Assembly: GCA_014799665.1 (NCBI GenBank)
Contig: JAAVHP010000012.1
Span: 1 to 64,000 of the forward strand
Length of the DNA stretch: 64,000 nt
Source: Clostridiales bacterium
GTDB taxonomy: Bacteria; Bacillota; Clostridia; Christensenellales; Pumilibacteraceae
Direction: 5' to 3'
Positions 34,160-42,156 of this stretch are shown here, piece by piece. The translations under genes and the position numbers were made by a program. The first letter of the stretch is position 1; each line of letters starts with the position of its first letter. The notes under the pieces were generated by a model. That model made no database searches and was not told the origin of the DNA. It saw only the letters and a list, made by a program, of their open reading frames with translations.

Positions 34160-37100
34160 ATGCTTAAAACGAAAATTCGCGACGGAATAATCATTGCGGT
34201 ATGCGTAGTGGCGGTCGTTATCACGGCTGTACTGTATTCGCTGTTTGCTTCGAGCCACATTTTCATCGAGAGCAAAGAGCACTTGGAGGAGGTATACAGT
34301 CAGGTACGCGCGACATTCTCCGAAAAAGTGGTCGGGCACCACGATTTCCTGGACAGCTGGGAAGACTACATAGACGAAACGGTTAACATTCTCAACGGCG
34401 ACGACGCGGACGCCGCAAAACAACGCGAGAGCGAACTGGTCGGCTTCGTAGAGAACCAATGGAAAAACATTTGGGGCTATACGCACTTTTACTTTATAGG
34501 CACGGAGACGATCGACGAGTCATCAGAGCAGAGCTACAAGCGGCTTGTTAATTGCAAAAACGTTTACGGCGAGACCGTGCAGTTCCGCATCCGCCGCAGT
34601 CTCGAAGAGCTGCTGAGCGAGGACAAGGGCGGCGTAGTAGGTACGCGCGAGGACTACGGCGAGGAGGGTGGCAATTATATGCTGTTCGCTTCGCGCGTTG
34701 ATAAGACTAACACGTACAAGGGCTTCGAATACTCGGCGATAGGTATTTCGTTCGACGCCCAAGCGATACTTAACCTTTTGACTCTCGAAGCGTTCAACGA
34801 AACCGGGCAGTTCTTCATAGCCCTGTCCGACGGCGGAACGCTGTTGCAGACCGATCCCGATCATACCGTAGGCGGTAACATACTCGACCACCTTGCCGAG
34901 CTCTCACTGTCGAAGGACGAGCTCGAAAAAATCAGGCTCGACTGGGACGGCGCGAACGGCAAGGAGCAAAAGAGCGATACCTTACTCATAACCGAGGAAG
35001 GCGAGGAATATTATTTCTCGTATATGCCTATCGGGTTCGGCGAGTGGATGCTCGTAGGGCTCGTGCCGAGCGCCGGGGTCAACGGCAGTCTGAGCCGATT
35101 CAGGACGGTCACCATTGCCGTCATGGCGCTGATCTTCGTTACCGTTGCGGCGTGCATTGCGTTCATACTCATCATGAACGGACGCAGGCGCGTTCGGGAA
35201 AAATCGTTCGAGGTCAAGTCGCGCGAGGATCTTCTCGGCGTATTCACGGGCAAGACTAACGACGTGATAGCGCTTTTCTCCACCGACACGTTCGCTTGCG
35301 AATACGTCAGCTCCAACGTGAAAAAAGTGTTCGGCATAGACAAATCGAGAGTGCTAACCGACGTTCGTGTGCTACTGGACGCGATAGACGGCGAGAAGCG
35401 CCCGTTTACCGCCGAGGTGCTCAAAGCTATGCCCAACGGCGATACCTGGGAAGCCGAGCTGTCCATGGTGAATGCCGAGACGGGCGTTAAGTCCTGGTAC
35501 CATTTGGCGCTTTACCGTTCGATACACGGCGACAGCGACAACTGCATACTTTTCCTCGGCGACCGCACCAAGGATAGGCAAATGCGCGAGAGCTTGGAGG
35601 AAGCGCTCGAACTCGCCAAGAACGCCAACGAGGCGAAGAGCCATTTCCTGTCCAATATGTCGCATGACATCCGCACGCCCATGAACGCGATAATAGGCTA
35701 TTCGACCTTGCTCGCCAAGGACGCCGCCAACGTCGAGCGCGTGCGCGAGTATACCAAAAAGATAACGTACTCCGGTCAGCATCTTTTGTCGCTCATAAAC
35801 GACATTCTCGACATGAGCAAAATCGAGAGCGGCAAGACCTCGCTTAATATAGAGCAGTTCGGTATGCCCGAGTTTATCGAGGAGCTGTACTCCATGATGA
35901 GCGCGCAGGCGGCAGCGAAGAAGCAAACGTTCAGCGTGCATACCAAGGGCGCGATCCCCGAATACGTTCTCGGCGACAAGATGCGGCTCAACCAGATCAT
36001 GCTCAATATCCTGTCCAATGCGATCAAGTACACGTACGAGAAGGGTACGGTCACGCTCTGCGTAGAGCTCATGAAGGAATCGGTACATAACCACGCGCAC
36101 CTGCGGTTCTCGGTCGCCGATACGGGTATCGGTATGAGCGAGGACTACGTCAAGAGCATATTCGATCCGTTCAGCCGCGAAGCCAACGCCGAGACCAAGA
36201 GCATACAGGGCACGGGGCTTGGCATGGCTATCACCAAGAACATAGTCGATCTCATGGGCGGGACCATATCGGTCGAGAGCGAGCTCGGCAAGGGCAGTAC
36301 GTTTACCGTCGAGCTCGAACTTGCCGTCACTGACGCTCCGCCCGCCGAGGAAGATTTTTGGCAGCACCACAACGTCAAACGCGTGCTCGTCGTCGACGAC
36401 GAGGAAGACGTGTGCATGGATATCAAAGAGCTCATGGAAGACACCGGCGTGGATATTCGGTATCGGCTTTCTGGCAAGTCCGCCATAGACGCGGTCGCGC
36501 AATCGGTGGAGAGCGGCGAGGAGTACAGCATAGTTCTGCTCGATTGGAAGATGCACGATATGGACGGCGTGGAAACGGCGCGGCGTATTCGCGAGCTGGC
36601 GGGCAAAGCCCTGCCTATCATGGTGCTCACGTCGTACAACTTCGAGGATATAGAGGAAGAAGCGAAGGCGGCGGGAGTCGACCTGTTCCTGCCCAAACCG
36701 TTCTTCGTATCCACGTTCCGCCGCGCGGTGACCAAGATCCGCATCGACGGAGCAATGCCCGAGGTCAAGCCTGTGCCGTCGCCCGCGCGTGACGAGCTGT
36801 CGATAGCCGGGCTCAACGTGCTTGCCGCCGAGGACAACGAGATAAACGCCGAGATTCTCTGCGAACTGCTCGACGCCGAGGGCGTTACCTGCGATATTGC
36901 CGTCAACGGCAAGGAAGCGTTCGAAATGTTCGTAGCTTCCAAGCCTAATCAGTACGACCTAATATTCATGGACGTGCAAATGCCCGTCATGAACGGTTAC
37001 GAAGCAACGCGCGCCATACGAGCCTGTGAACACAGCCGCGCGGCAACAATACCGATCTTTGCTATGACCGCTAATGCGTTCGACGACGACGTAAAGGCGG

Positions 37101-37225
37101 CGCTCGACGCGGGCATGAACGCGCACATCGCAAAGCCCATCGACATGAACAGGGTCAAGCAGGTGGTATGTAACCATTTGAATAAAGCTAAAAAGCCTAA
37201 GAATTCCGGAAAGGGCAAAAAGTAA
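34160..37225 (+). CDS. membrane hybrid sensor histidine kinase with two receiver domains
   Basis: The 1021-residue protein starts at the ATG at 34160; an upstream in-frame TTG lies within the promoter. Order: membrane helix (about 8-30), extracytoplasmic sensor of about 280 residues, second helix (about 315-340), PAS-like region (about 360-480), HisKA with His502 in SNMSHDIRTPMNA, HATPase domain (GTGLGMAITK), receiver 1 with Asp795 in VLLDWKM, and receiver 2 with Asp938 in IFMDVQMPVMNGYEA. It lacks an HPt domain, but a stand-alone HPt gene is two genes downstream, which suggests a multistep phosphorelay. The ligand is unknown. Confidence 0.92.
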   Translation: MLKTKIRDGIIIAVCVVAVVITAVLYSLFASSHIFIESKEHLEEVYSQVRATFSEKVVGHHDFLDSWEDYIDETVNILNGDDADAAKQRESELVGFVENQWKNIWGYTHFYFIGTETIDESSEQSYKRLVNCKNVYGETVQFRIRRSLEELLSEDKGGVVGTREDYGEEGGNYMLFASRVDKTNTYKGFEYSAIGISFDAQAILNLLTLEAFNETGQFFIALSDGGTLLQTDPDHTVGGNILDHLAELSLSKDELEKIRLDWDGANGKEQKSDTLLITEEGEEYYFSYMPIGFGEWMLVGLVPSAGVNGSLSRFRTVTIAVMALIFVTVAACIAFILIMNGRRRVREKSFEVKSREDLLGVFTGKTNDVIALFSTDTFACEYVSSNVKKVFGIDKSRVLTDVRVLLDAIDGEKRPFTAEVLKAMPNGDTWEAELSMVNAETGVKSWYHLALYRSIHGDSDNCILFLGDRTKDRQMRESLEEALELAKNANEAKSHFLSNMSHDIRTPMNAIIGYSTLLAKDAANVERVREYTKKITYSGQHLLSLINDILDMSKIESGKTSLNIEQFGMPEFIEELYSMMSAQAAAKKQTFSVHTKGAIPEYVLGDKMRLNQIMLNILSNAIKYTYEKGTVTLCVELMKESVHNHAHLRFSVADTGIGMSEDYVKSIFDPFSREANAETKSIQGTGLGMAITKNIVDLMGGTISVESELGKGSTFTVELELAVTDAPPAEEDFWQHHNVKRVLVVDDEEDVCMDIKELMEDTGVDIRYRLSGKSAIDAVAQSVESGEEYSIVLLDWKMHDMDGVETARRIRELAGKALPIMVLTSYNFEDIEEEAKAAGVDLFLPKPFFVSTFRRAVTKIRIDGAMPEVKPVPSPARDELSIAGLNVLAAEDNEINAEILCELLDAEGVTCDIAVNGKEAFEMFVASKPNQYDLIFMDVQMPVMNGYEATRAIRACEHSRAATIPIFAMTANAFDDDVKAALDAGMNAHIAKPIDMNRVKQVVCNHLNKAKKPKNSGKGKK

Positions 37226-37259
37226 TTACTCAACTAAACCAACTTTTAAAAGGTGATAT

Positions 37260-39341
37260 ATGTCAGATTCCAAATTGCAAAAGGACGGAGCAAAAAAGAA
37301 AATACTCATCGTCGACGACAGCGAGCTTAACCGCGCGCTTCTCGGTGATATGCTGTCCGACGACTTCGATATAATCGAGGCGGAAAACGGTATGCAGGCG
37401 GTGCTCATTCTTCAAGAACACGAGCTCGAAATTTCGCTCATGCTACTCGATATCGTCATGCCCGACATGGACGGGTTCGACGTTCTTGCCATGATGAACA
37501 ACAAGGGCTGGATCAAGACCATACCGGTCATCATGATCTCCGCCGAAACGAGCTCTGCGTACATAGATCGGGCGTACAACCTCGGCGCCGTCGAGTACAT
37601 AAGCAGACCCTTCGACGAGCGTACAGTCAAGCACCGCGTTATGAGCAACTTCATGCTCGCGCACAAGCGGAAAGAGCTTGCCGATATGCTGTCCACGCAG
37701 GTGTACGAGAAAGAACGCGATAACAGGCTTATGGTCGAGATACTGTCGCACATAGTCGAGTTCCGTAACGGCGAGAGCGGCTTGCATATCCTGCACGTCA
37801 GCACTTTCACCGAGATGATACTCAAACATCTCTTGACGATAACCGATAAATACAAGCTCACGCAGCGTGATATTAACACTATCGTCAACGCGTCGGCGCT
37901 ACACGACATAGGCAAAATGTCTGTGCCCGAGGAAGTCCTTAACAAGCCCGGCAGGCTCACCAAGGAAGAATTCGAGATAATGAAAGGCCACACGGTGGCG
38001 GGCGACAAAATGCTCAAAGAGATCCCGTACCGCCAGAACGAGGAGCTTATCAAGGTCGCGTGCGAGATCTGCCGCTGGCACCACGAGCGCTACAACGGCA
38101 ACGGCTATCCCGACAGGCTCAAAGGCGACGAGATCCCCATTTCGGCGCAGGTCGTGGCGCTTGCCGACGTTTACGACGCGCTAACAAGCAAGCGCGTGTA
38201 CAAGGACAGTTACAGCCACGAACAGGCCGTTCAAATGATAATGAACGGCGAGTGCGGCGCGTTTAATCCGCTCATTCTCCAATGCCTTAACGAGATACAG
38301 GCTCAGCTCAAAAAAGAGCTTAAAGAAATGTCGCTCGGGCGCAGGATCGATAAAAGCATCAACCAGAGCGTCGAGCAAATGCTCAAAAGCTCGGGCTCAG
38401 ACGTATCAGAGCGCACCGTGAGGCTGCTCGAACACGAGCGCATGAAGTTCAGGTTCTTCTCCGAGCTGTCGCGCGAGGTGTTGTTCGAATACACCGCAGA
38501 GCCCGAAATGATAACGCTTTTGGAGTGGGGCGCGGACTACCTCGGCTTGCCGCAAAAGATAGTCAATCCCTCTGAGAGCGAGTTCGGCAACGTGGTATTC
38601 AGCAGAGTAGACTACTCGCGGCTCATGACGCGTATGCGCGAGTCCTCGCCCGAAAATCATACGTTTGAAGAGAAATTCCTCTTGAATATCAACAACGTAC
38701 GCAAGTGGAACAAAATCATTATCAGAACGATGTGGAGCGATGACGAGCCGCCTACGTTCGAGGGCGCGTTCGGTAAGCTGGTAGACATCAACGAGGAGAT
38801 AGAGGAGATCCAGCAGCTCGAAAAGATCGCCGATCACGACTCGCTTACCGAGCTACTCAATCACGAGGCGGCTAAGCGCATAATCGCAAGAAAGCTTGCC
38901 AACGCGGGCGACAAGAAGTACGCGCTGTTGTTCTTCGATCTCGATAATCTCAAAAAGGCAAACGACGTTTATGGACATCTGTTCGGCAATAAGCTCATTA
39001 CGACCGTCGCCGACAGAATGAAAACCAACACGCGTAAGTCCGACGTTTGCGCGCGTATGGGCGGCGACGAGTTCATAATTTTCATGGAGTATAAGGAAGG
39101 CTTGGAGCATCAGGTCAAACGTATATTCAATTGTTTGACTCAGCCGATAGACGACTTCGATGTAAGCGTCAGCATGGGTATCGCGCTTGCCGACCATTAC
39201 TGCGGCGATTACGACACGCTGTTCCACATGGCGGACCAAGCGGCGTACGCGGTCAAGTACAGCGGCAAGAACGCGTATCGATTCTACACGCCCGACACCG
39301 ACTCCGTTATCAAGACCGAGGGCGACAAACCTCGCGATTAG
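37260..39341 (+). CDS. response regulator with HD-GYP and GGDEF domains
   Basis: The 693-residue protein begins with a receiver domain (phospho-acceptor Asp64 in MLLDIVMPDMDG). Next is an HD-GYP phosphodiesterase region with His215-Asp216 in LHDIGKMSVP, a second-site HHERYNGNGYP and ALADVYDALTS. A linker of about 200 residues with PAS-like character follows, and then a diguanylate cyclase with an intact GGDEF at 601-605. The protein could therefore both break down and make cyclic di-GMP, with the kinase upstream setting the balance. Both active-site sets look complete, which is less common than fusions where one is degenerate. It is 34 bases after the kinase. Confidence 0.92.
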   Translation: MSDSKLQKDGAKKKILIVDDSELNRALLGDMLSDDFDIIEAENGMQAVLILQEHELEISLMLLDIVMPDMDGFDVLAMMNNKGWIKTIPVIMISAETSSAYIDRAYNLGAVEYISRPFDERTVKHRVMSNFMLAHKRKELADMLSTQVYEKERDNRLMVEILSHIVEFRNGESGLHILHVSTFTEMILKHLLTITDKYKLTQRDINTIVNASALHDIGKMSVPEEVLNKPGRLTKEEFEIMKGHTVAGDKMLKEIPYRQNEELIKVACEICRWHHERYNGNGYPDRLKGDEIPISAQVVALADVYDALTSKRVYKDSYSHEQAVQMIMNGECGAFNPLILQCLNEIQAQLKKELKEMSLGRRIDKSINQSVEQMLKSSGSDVSERTVRLLEHERMKFRFFSELSREVLFEYTAEPEMITLLEWGADYLGLPQKIVNPSESEFGNVVFSRVDYSRLMTRMRESSPENHTFEEKFLLNINNVRKWNKIIIRTMWSDDEPPTFEGAFGKLVDINEEIEEIQQLEKIADHDSLTELLNHEAAKRIIARKLANAGDKKYALLFFDLDNLKKANDVYGHLFGNKLITTVADRMKTNTRKSDVCARMGGDEFIIFMEYKEGLEHQVKRIFNCLTQPIDDFDVSVSMGIALADHYCGDYDTLFHMADQAAYAVKYSGKNAYRFYTPDTDSVIKTEGDKPRD

Positions 39342-39382
39342 ATTTTACCATTCATATATCCAACTAAAAAGAGGTAATTATT

Positions 39383-39736
39383 ATGACAGTACAAGAATGC
39401 TATGCAAAAATGGGCGGCGATTACGACGACGTAATGAGCAGGCTCCGTGCCGACGATAGGGTAAAACGTTTTTTGCTCAAAGTCGCAGACGATAAAAGCT
39501 TCGCGCTTCTCACAGATATGCTCGCGCAAAAGAACGTCGAGGAAGCGTTCCGAGCCGCGCACACGCTTAAAGGCGTCAGCTCCAACCTTTCGATCACGCG
39601 CCTTTACCAATCGGCGTGCGAAATGACCGAAGCGCTCAGGGGCAAGACCGAGTACAGCCCCGAGTTCGAGACCATTTACCAAAAGGTCAAAGCCGATTAC
39701 GAGCTCGCGATCGAAGCGATAAAAGCGATAGACTAA
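39383..39736 (+). CDS. stand-alone histidine phosphotransfer (HPt) protein
   Basis: The 117-residue all-helical protein has the HPt signature FRAAHTLKGVSSNL with phospho-acceptor His60. The N-terminal part (YAKMGGDYDDVMSRL) and helices after the His fit the four-helix HPt bundle. It follows the REC-HD-GYP-GGDEF gene by 41 bases behind AAGAGGTAATT. It most likely relays phosphate from a receiver of the hybrid kinase to the response regulator, completing a three-gene phosphorelay. Confidence 0.92.
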   Translation: MTVQECYAKMGGDYDDVMSRLRADDRVKRFLLKVADDKSFALLTDMLAQKNVEEAFRAAHTLKGVSSNLSITRLYQSACEMTEALRGKTEYSPEFETIYQKVKADYELAIEAIKAID

Positions 39737-39782
39737 AAAGCACAGTCGTTTTATAGAATCGGCATATATTCGTTATTGGAAA

Positions 39783-39932
39783 TAATAAACGCAAGATTTC
39801 TTTCTTACTTCTTTCCAAAAATGTATTGCATAAGGTTAGGCAGATTTGTGGAATTAACAAATACTTTTTACCGGAAGAAATCAACGTAATGTTTTCTTGC
39901 CTACTTCTTTCCAAAAAGAAGTAGGAAAAAAC
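39783..39932. repeat. intergenic dispersed repeat (family 2), two copies
   Basis: The word ttctt(g)cctacttctttccaaaa appears at about 39796-39820 (diverged) and again at 39893-39927, where it is followed by its complement aagaagtagg to make a hairpin. Related hairpins lie at 40833-40880, 45070-45112, 47720-47765 and 58628-58652. No gene is seen. Confidence 0.6.
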
Positions 39933-39961
39933 TTTACAAACTTGTGTGTTTATGCTACAAT
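39933..39961 (+). promoter_or_regulatory. promoter of the coiled-coil gene and mscL
   Basis: TTTACA at 39933-39938 and TACAAT at 39956-39961 are 17 bases apart, with a TG one base before the -10 hexamer (extended -10 type). The leader of about 33 bases carries AAAGGAG before the ATG at 40002. Confidence 0.75.
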
Positions 39962-40001
39962 ATATTTGTAAATAGAGTGTACATAAAGGAGATAAATCTA
40001 T

Positions 40002-40229
40002 ATGTCCAGAAAGAGCGATCTTGAAAAAGCTATTAGGGAAAGCGAAGCCGAGCTCGACGCGCTCGAACAGAAACGCTTGCGCTCCATGTCGTCGTTTATC
40101 GAAGCGATCGTCAACCAGGAAACGCCTACGCCCGAGGACGTCGAATACTTCAAGACCTTCACTGGCCTTATCGAGCTCGAACGCGAGAACCTGCGCAAGC
40201 TCAACGAAGAACTCGACAGCTTGAAATAA
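40002..40229 (+). CDS. small coiled-coil protein upstream of mscL
   Basis: The 75-residue protein is entirely charged and helical, with heptad-like spacing (SDLEKAIRESEAELDALEQK at the start and LIELERENLRKLNEELDSL at the end). It has no membrane segment or enzymatic motif. It follows a good AAAGGAG site and precedes mscL by 33 bases with no terminator between, so the two probably form an operon. I do not recognise a family; a role with the channel is only suggested by position. Confidence 0.7.
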   Translation: MSRKSDLEKAIRESEAELDALEQKRLRSMSSFIEAIVNQETPTPEDVEYFKTFTGLIELERENLRKLNEELDSLK

Positions 40230-40262
40230 ATAGGTAATCTAATTTTCACAAGGAGAAAACCC

Positions 40263-40832
40263 ATGAAAAAGCTTTTGCAGGAATTCAAAACGTTCATCAC
40301 CCGCGGCAACGTTATCGATCTCGCCGTAGGTATGATTATCGGTGCGGCGTTCACGGCTATCGTAAGCGCGCTCGTCAATGGCATATTCACGCCACTCATC
40401 AACGCTATACCGATGGGCGATATGCACGGGCTTATAACCGTGCTTAAGGCGGTGTACACGCTCGATGCGGACGGCAATCAAATTCTTGACCTTGCCGCGT
40501 CCGTATATATCAACTGGGGCGAGTTCATTATGGCGATAATCAACTTCCTTATCACCGCGATCGTTCTCTTCCTTATCATCAAGGTTATCAATACCGTGCG
40601 CGAAGGCGGCAAAAAGCTCCAAGGCGTTAAGATCAGCAAAGAGCAAAAGGCCGAGCTTAAAGCGCAGGGCATGAACCGCAAACAAATGCAGGAATACGTT
40701 ATCAAGCAGCAGGCGGAAGAGGCCGCTCGCGCCGCCGCAGAAGCGGAAGCGAACAAGCCCGAAACCACCGAGCAGATCCTCAGCGAGATCCGCGAGCTTC
40801 TTAAAGCGTTGCAAGCCAATAATAATAAATAA
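40263..40832 (+). CDS. mscL: large-conductance mechanosensitive channel
   Basis: The 189-residue protein begins KLLQEFKTFITRGNVIDLAV, the amphipathic helix and first pore helix of MscL, followed by GMIIGAAFTAIVSALVNG, a periplasmic loop and the second membrane helix (INFLITAIVLFLIIKVIN). It opens under membrane tension to release solutes on hypo-osmotic shock. The C-terminal cytoplasmic part is longer than in E. coli MscL (about 136 residues): a charged, Ala/Glu-rich stretch of about 50 residues is inserted before the usual ending TTEQILSEIRELLKAL. It is followed by a family 2 repeat and a strong terminator. Confidence 0.96.
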   Translation: MKKLLQEFKTFITRGNVIDLAVGMIIGAAFTAIVSALVNGIFTPLINAIPMGDMHGLITVLKAVYTLDADGNQILDLAASVYINWGEFIMAIINFLITAIVLFLIIKVINTVREGGKKLQGVKISKEQKAELKAQGMNRKQMQEYVIKQQAEEAARAAAEAEANKPETTEQILSEIRELLKALQANNNK

Positions 40833-40882
40833 TTTTCTTCCTTCTTTTTCGAAAGAAGGGAGCGAAGAAAACTTTAAGTTTT

Positions 40883-40922
40883 ATAATAAAAGAGTGGTCG
40901 AACTTGACCACTCTTTTATTAT
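40883..40922. terminator. strong bidirectional terminator after mscL
   Basis: A perfect 17-bp inverted repeat (ataataaaagagtggtc with its complement) around gaactt has A and T runs on its two sides, so it can act on both strands. Confidence 0.9.
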
Positions 40923-41122
40923 TTGTAAAATAATTGCCTATCGTGTTGAACCGCATGAAAACATAAACGCGCCGCTACCTTATGCCCCCCACCACCGCAA
41001 GCGGCCACCCAAGGGGCGCCTGTTATAGGGACTTTCTTGTGGACAAATAGATAGCCCGCTATCTTCGTAACCGAGGTATAGTGGGATATACTTTTTTAAT
41101 GTTTAGAGAGATAAATTGAAAT
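40923..41122. other. intergenic stretch with family 1-like palindrome
   Basis: No gene is seen. The stretch at about 40985-41022 (accaccgcaagcggccacccaaggggcgcc in outline) is a GC-rich palindrome set resembling the family 1 repeats. An A/T-rich inverted repeat (agataaatt/aatttatct) at about 41108-41127 overlaps the end of the acetyltransferase remnant and may have ended its transcript. Confidence 0.4.
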
Positions 41123-41884
41123 TTATCTTTTATATACTGCGCGATCGGCCGTTTTCACTTCAATCAATCGGAAACCCGCCTCATGATAGATACGCTCTGC
41201 GGATTCGCCGTCGGGCCACAAAAAACAGTTTTCGATTTTATTCTCCTTACAATATGCTGTGAAAGAACGTATGATAGCGCGCCCTACGCCTTTCCTGCGG
41301 TGCTTTGTTGCCACGAGAAGATAGTCGATTCTGCATACTCCGTCATTTGTGTGCGCTCGTGTCATACCGACAGGACGACCGTCTATATAAGCCACGAAGA
41401 ATAGCGTATTTTCTTTTTTGAGAGCCAGCTTTGTAACGTCACTTTCCCACGGCTCGCCTGCAGCCTCAAATATATCCGTTCTGAAAGTGTCTTCTCATAA
41501 ATCCACTTTCCGCACTTCCACAAGGGGAATAGGAATTATCTTACATTCATCAAGCAAAACCATATATCGGTTTTCTTCACCAAAAACTTCGTATCCGCAT
41601 GCGGCAAACAACTCTTGATTGCTTTCAAAAAATCCGTCGTCGGTGATTGACTGATAAATGGTGGGTTTTATTCCCTTTTCTTGATAGAATGCAGTAATAT
41701 CTTCAAGCACTTTATGCAGATCGTTTATCCTATTCTTGAAAATGATTGCATGGTTGCTATCATAGGAAGCCTTGTTACTGTCATTAAAGAAAAGCAGACC
41801 GTATTCCCGCTCCGTATAAGAAGAAAACTCTCGCGGGAATAAATCTTCTTCTCGATATATTTTTTCTAAATCCATATCATTCAT
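41123..41884 (-). pseudogene. GNAT-family N-acetyltransferase broken by an in-frame TGA
   Basis: Two minus-strand open frames (41495-41884 and 41123-41395) are in the same reading frame, and the sequence between them also encodes sensible protein (EDTFRTDIFEAAGEPWESD). A single TGA at 41495-41497 splits what would be a protein of about 253 residues. The C-terminal part has the GNAT acetyl-CoA loop (RRKGVGRAIIRSF) and ends AGFRLIEVKTADRAVYKR. The N-terminal part contains YGLLFFND and IIFKNRINDL. The change could be a recent nonsense mutation, a sequencing error or programmed read-through. The second half has no credible binding site before its first ATG. Confidence 0.75.
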
Positions 41885-42125
41885 TAACCGTTAAATTACT
41901 GTTTATCGTAATTTCATTATATCAAAATCGCAATAAAAAAGCAAGGGAAGATGATTGATCCTTTCCTGGCCTTTTATACCTATGGAATACACCGTAAAGG
42001 GGGAGGTTGGCAGTACGCCCGCCCATCTGAAAACCAACCCTCCCCTTGGGGGGCATGGGGTGGAATTAAAGGGAGAGGCATAACGGAAAAGTGTATATAT
42101 GAAGTGGTTCTTCTTTTAAAACAAA
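41885..42125. other. intergenic stretch with ccttgggg-type repeat
   Basis: Contains a GC-rich palindromic stretch at about 42040-42063 (ccctccccttggggggcatggggtgg in outline) like the family 1 elements. A plus-strand open frame crossing it has no binding site and an implausible composition. Nothing else is seen. Confidence 0.4.
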
Positions 42126-42149
42126 AAACCGCACGGGGTAGTGCGGTTT
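42126..42149 (-). terminator. terminator of the phosphatase-kinase operon
   Basis: aaaccgcac (42126-42134) pairs with gtgcggttt (42141-42149). On the minus strand it follows the kinase stop by 7 bases and is followed by a T run (TTTTTTGT). Confidence 0.8.
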
Positions 42150-42156
42150 CTTTTTA

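Noticed and set aside
41495..41497. Selenocysteine decoding of the TGA in the acetyltransferase.
   Set aside because: No clear SECIS-type hairpin follows, and the family has no conserved Cys or selenocysteine there. A nonsense mutation is simpler.
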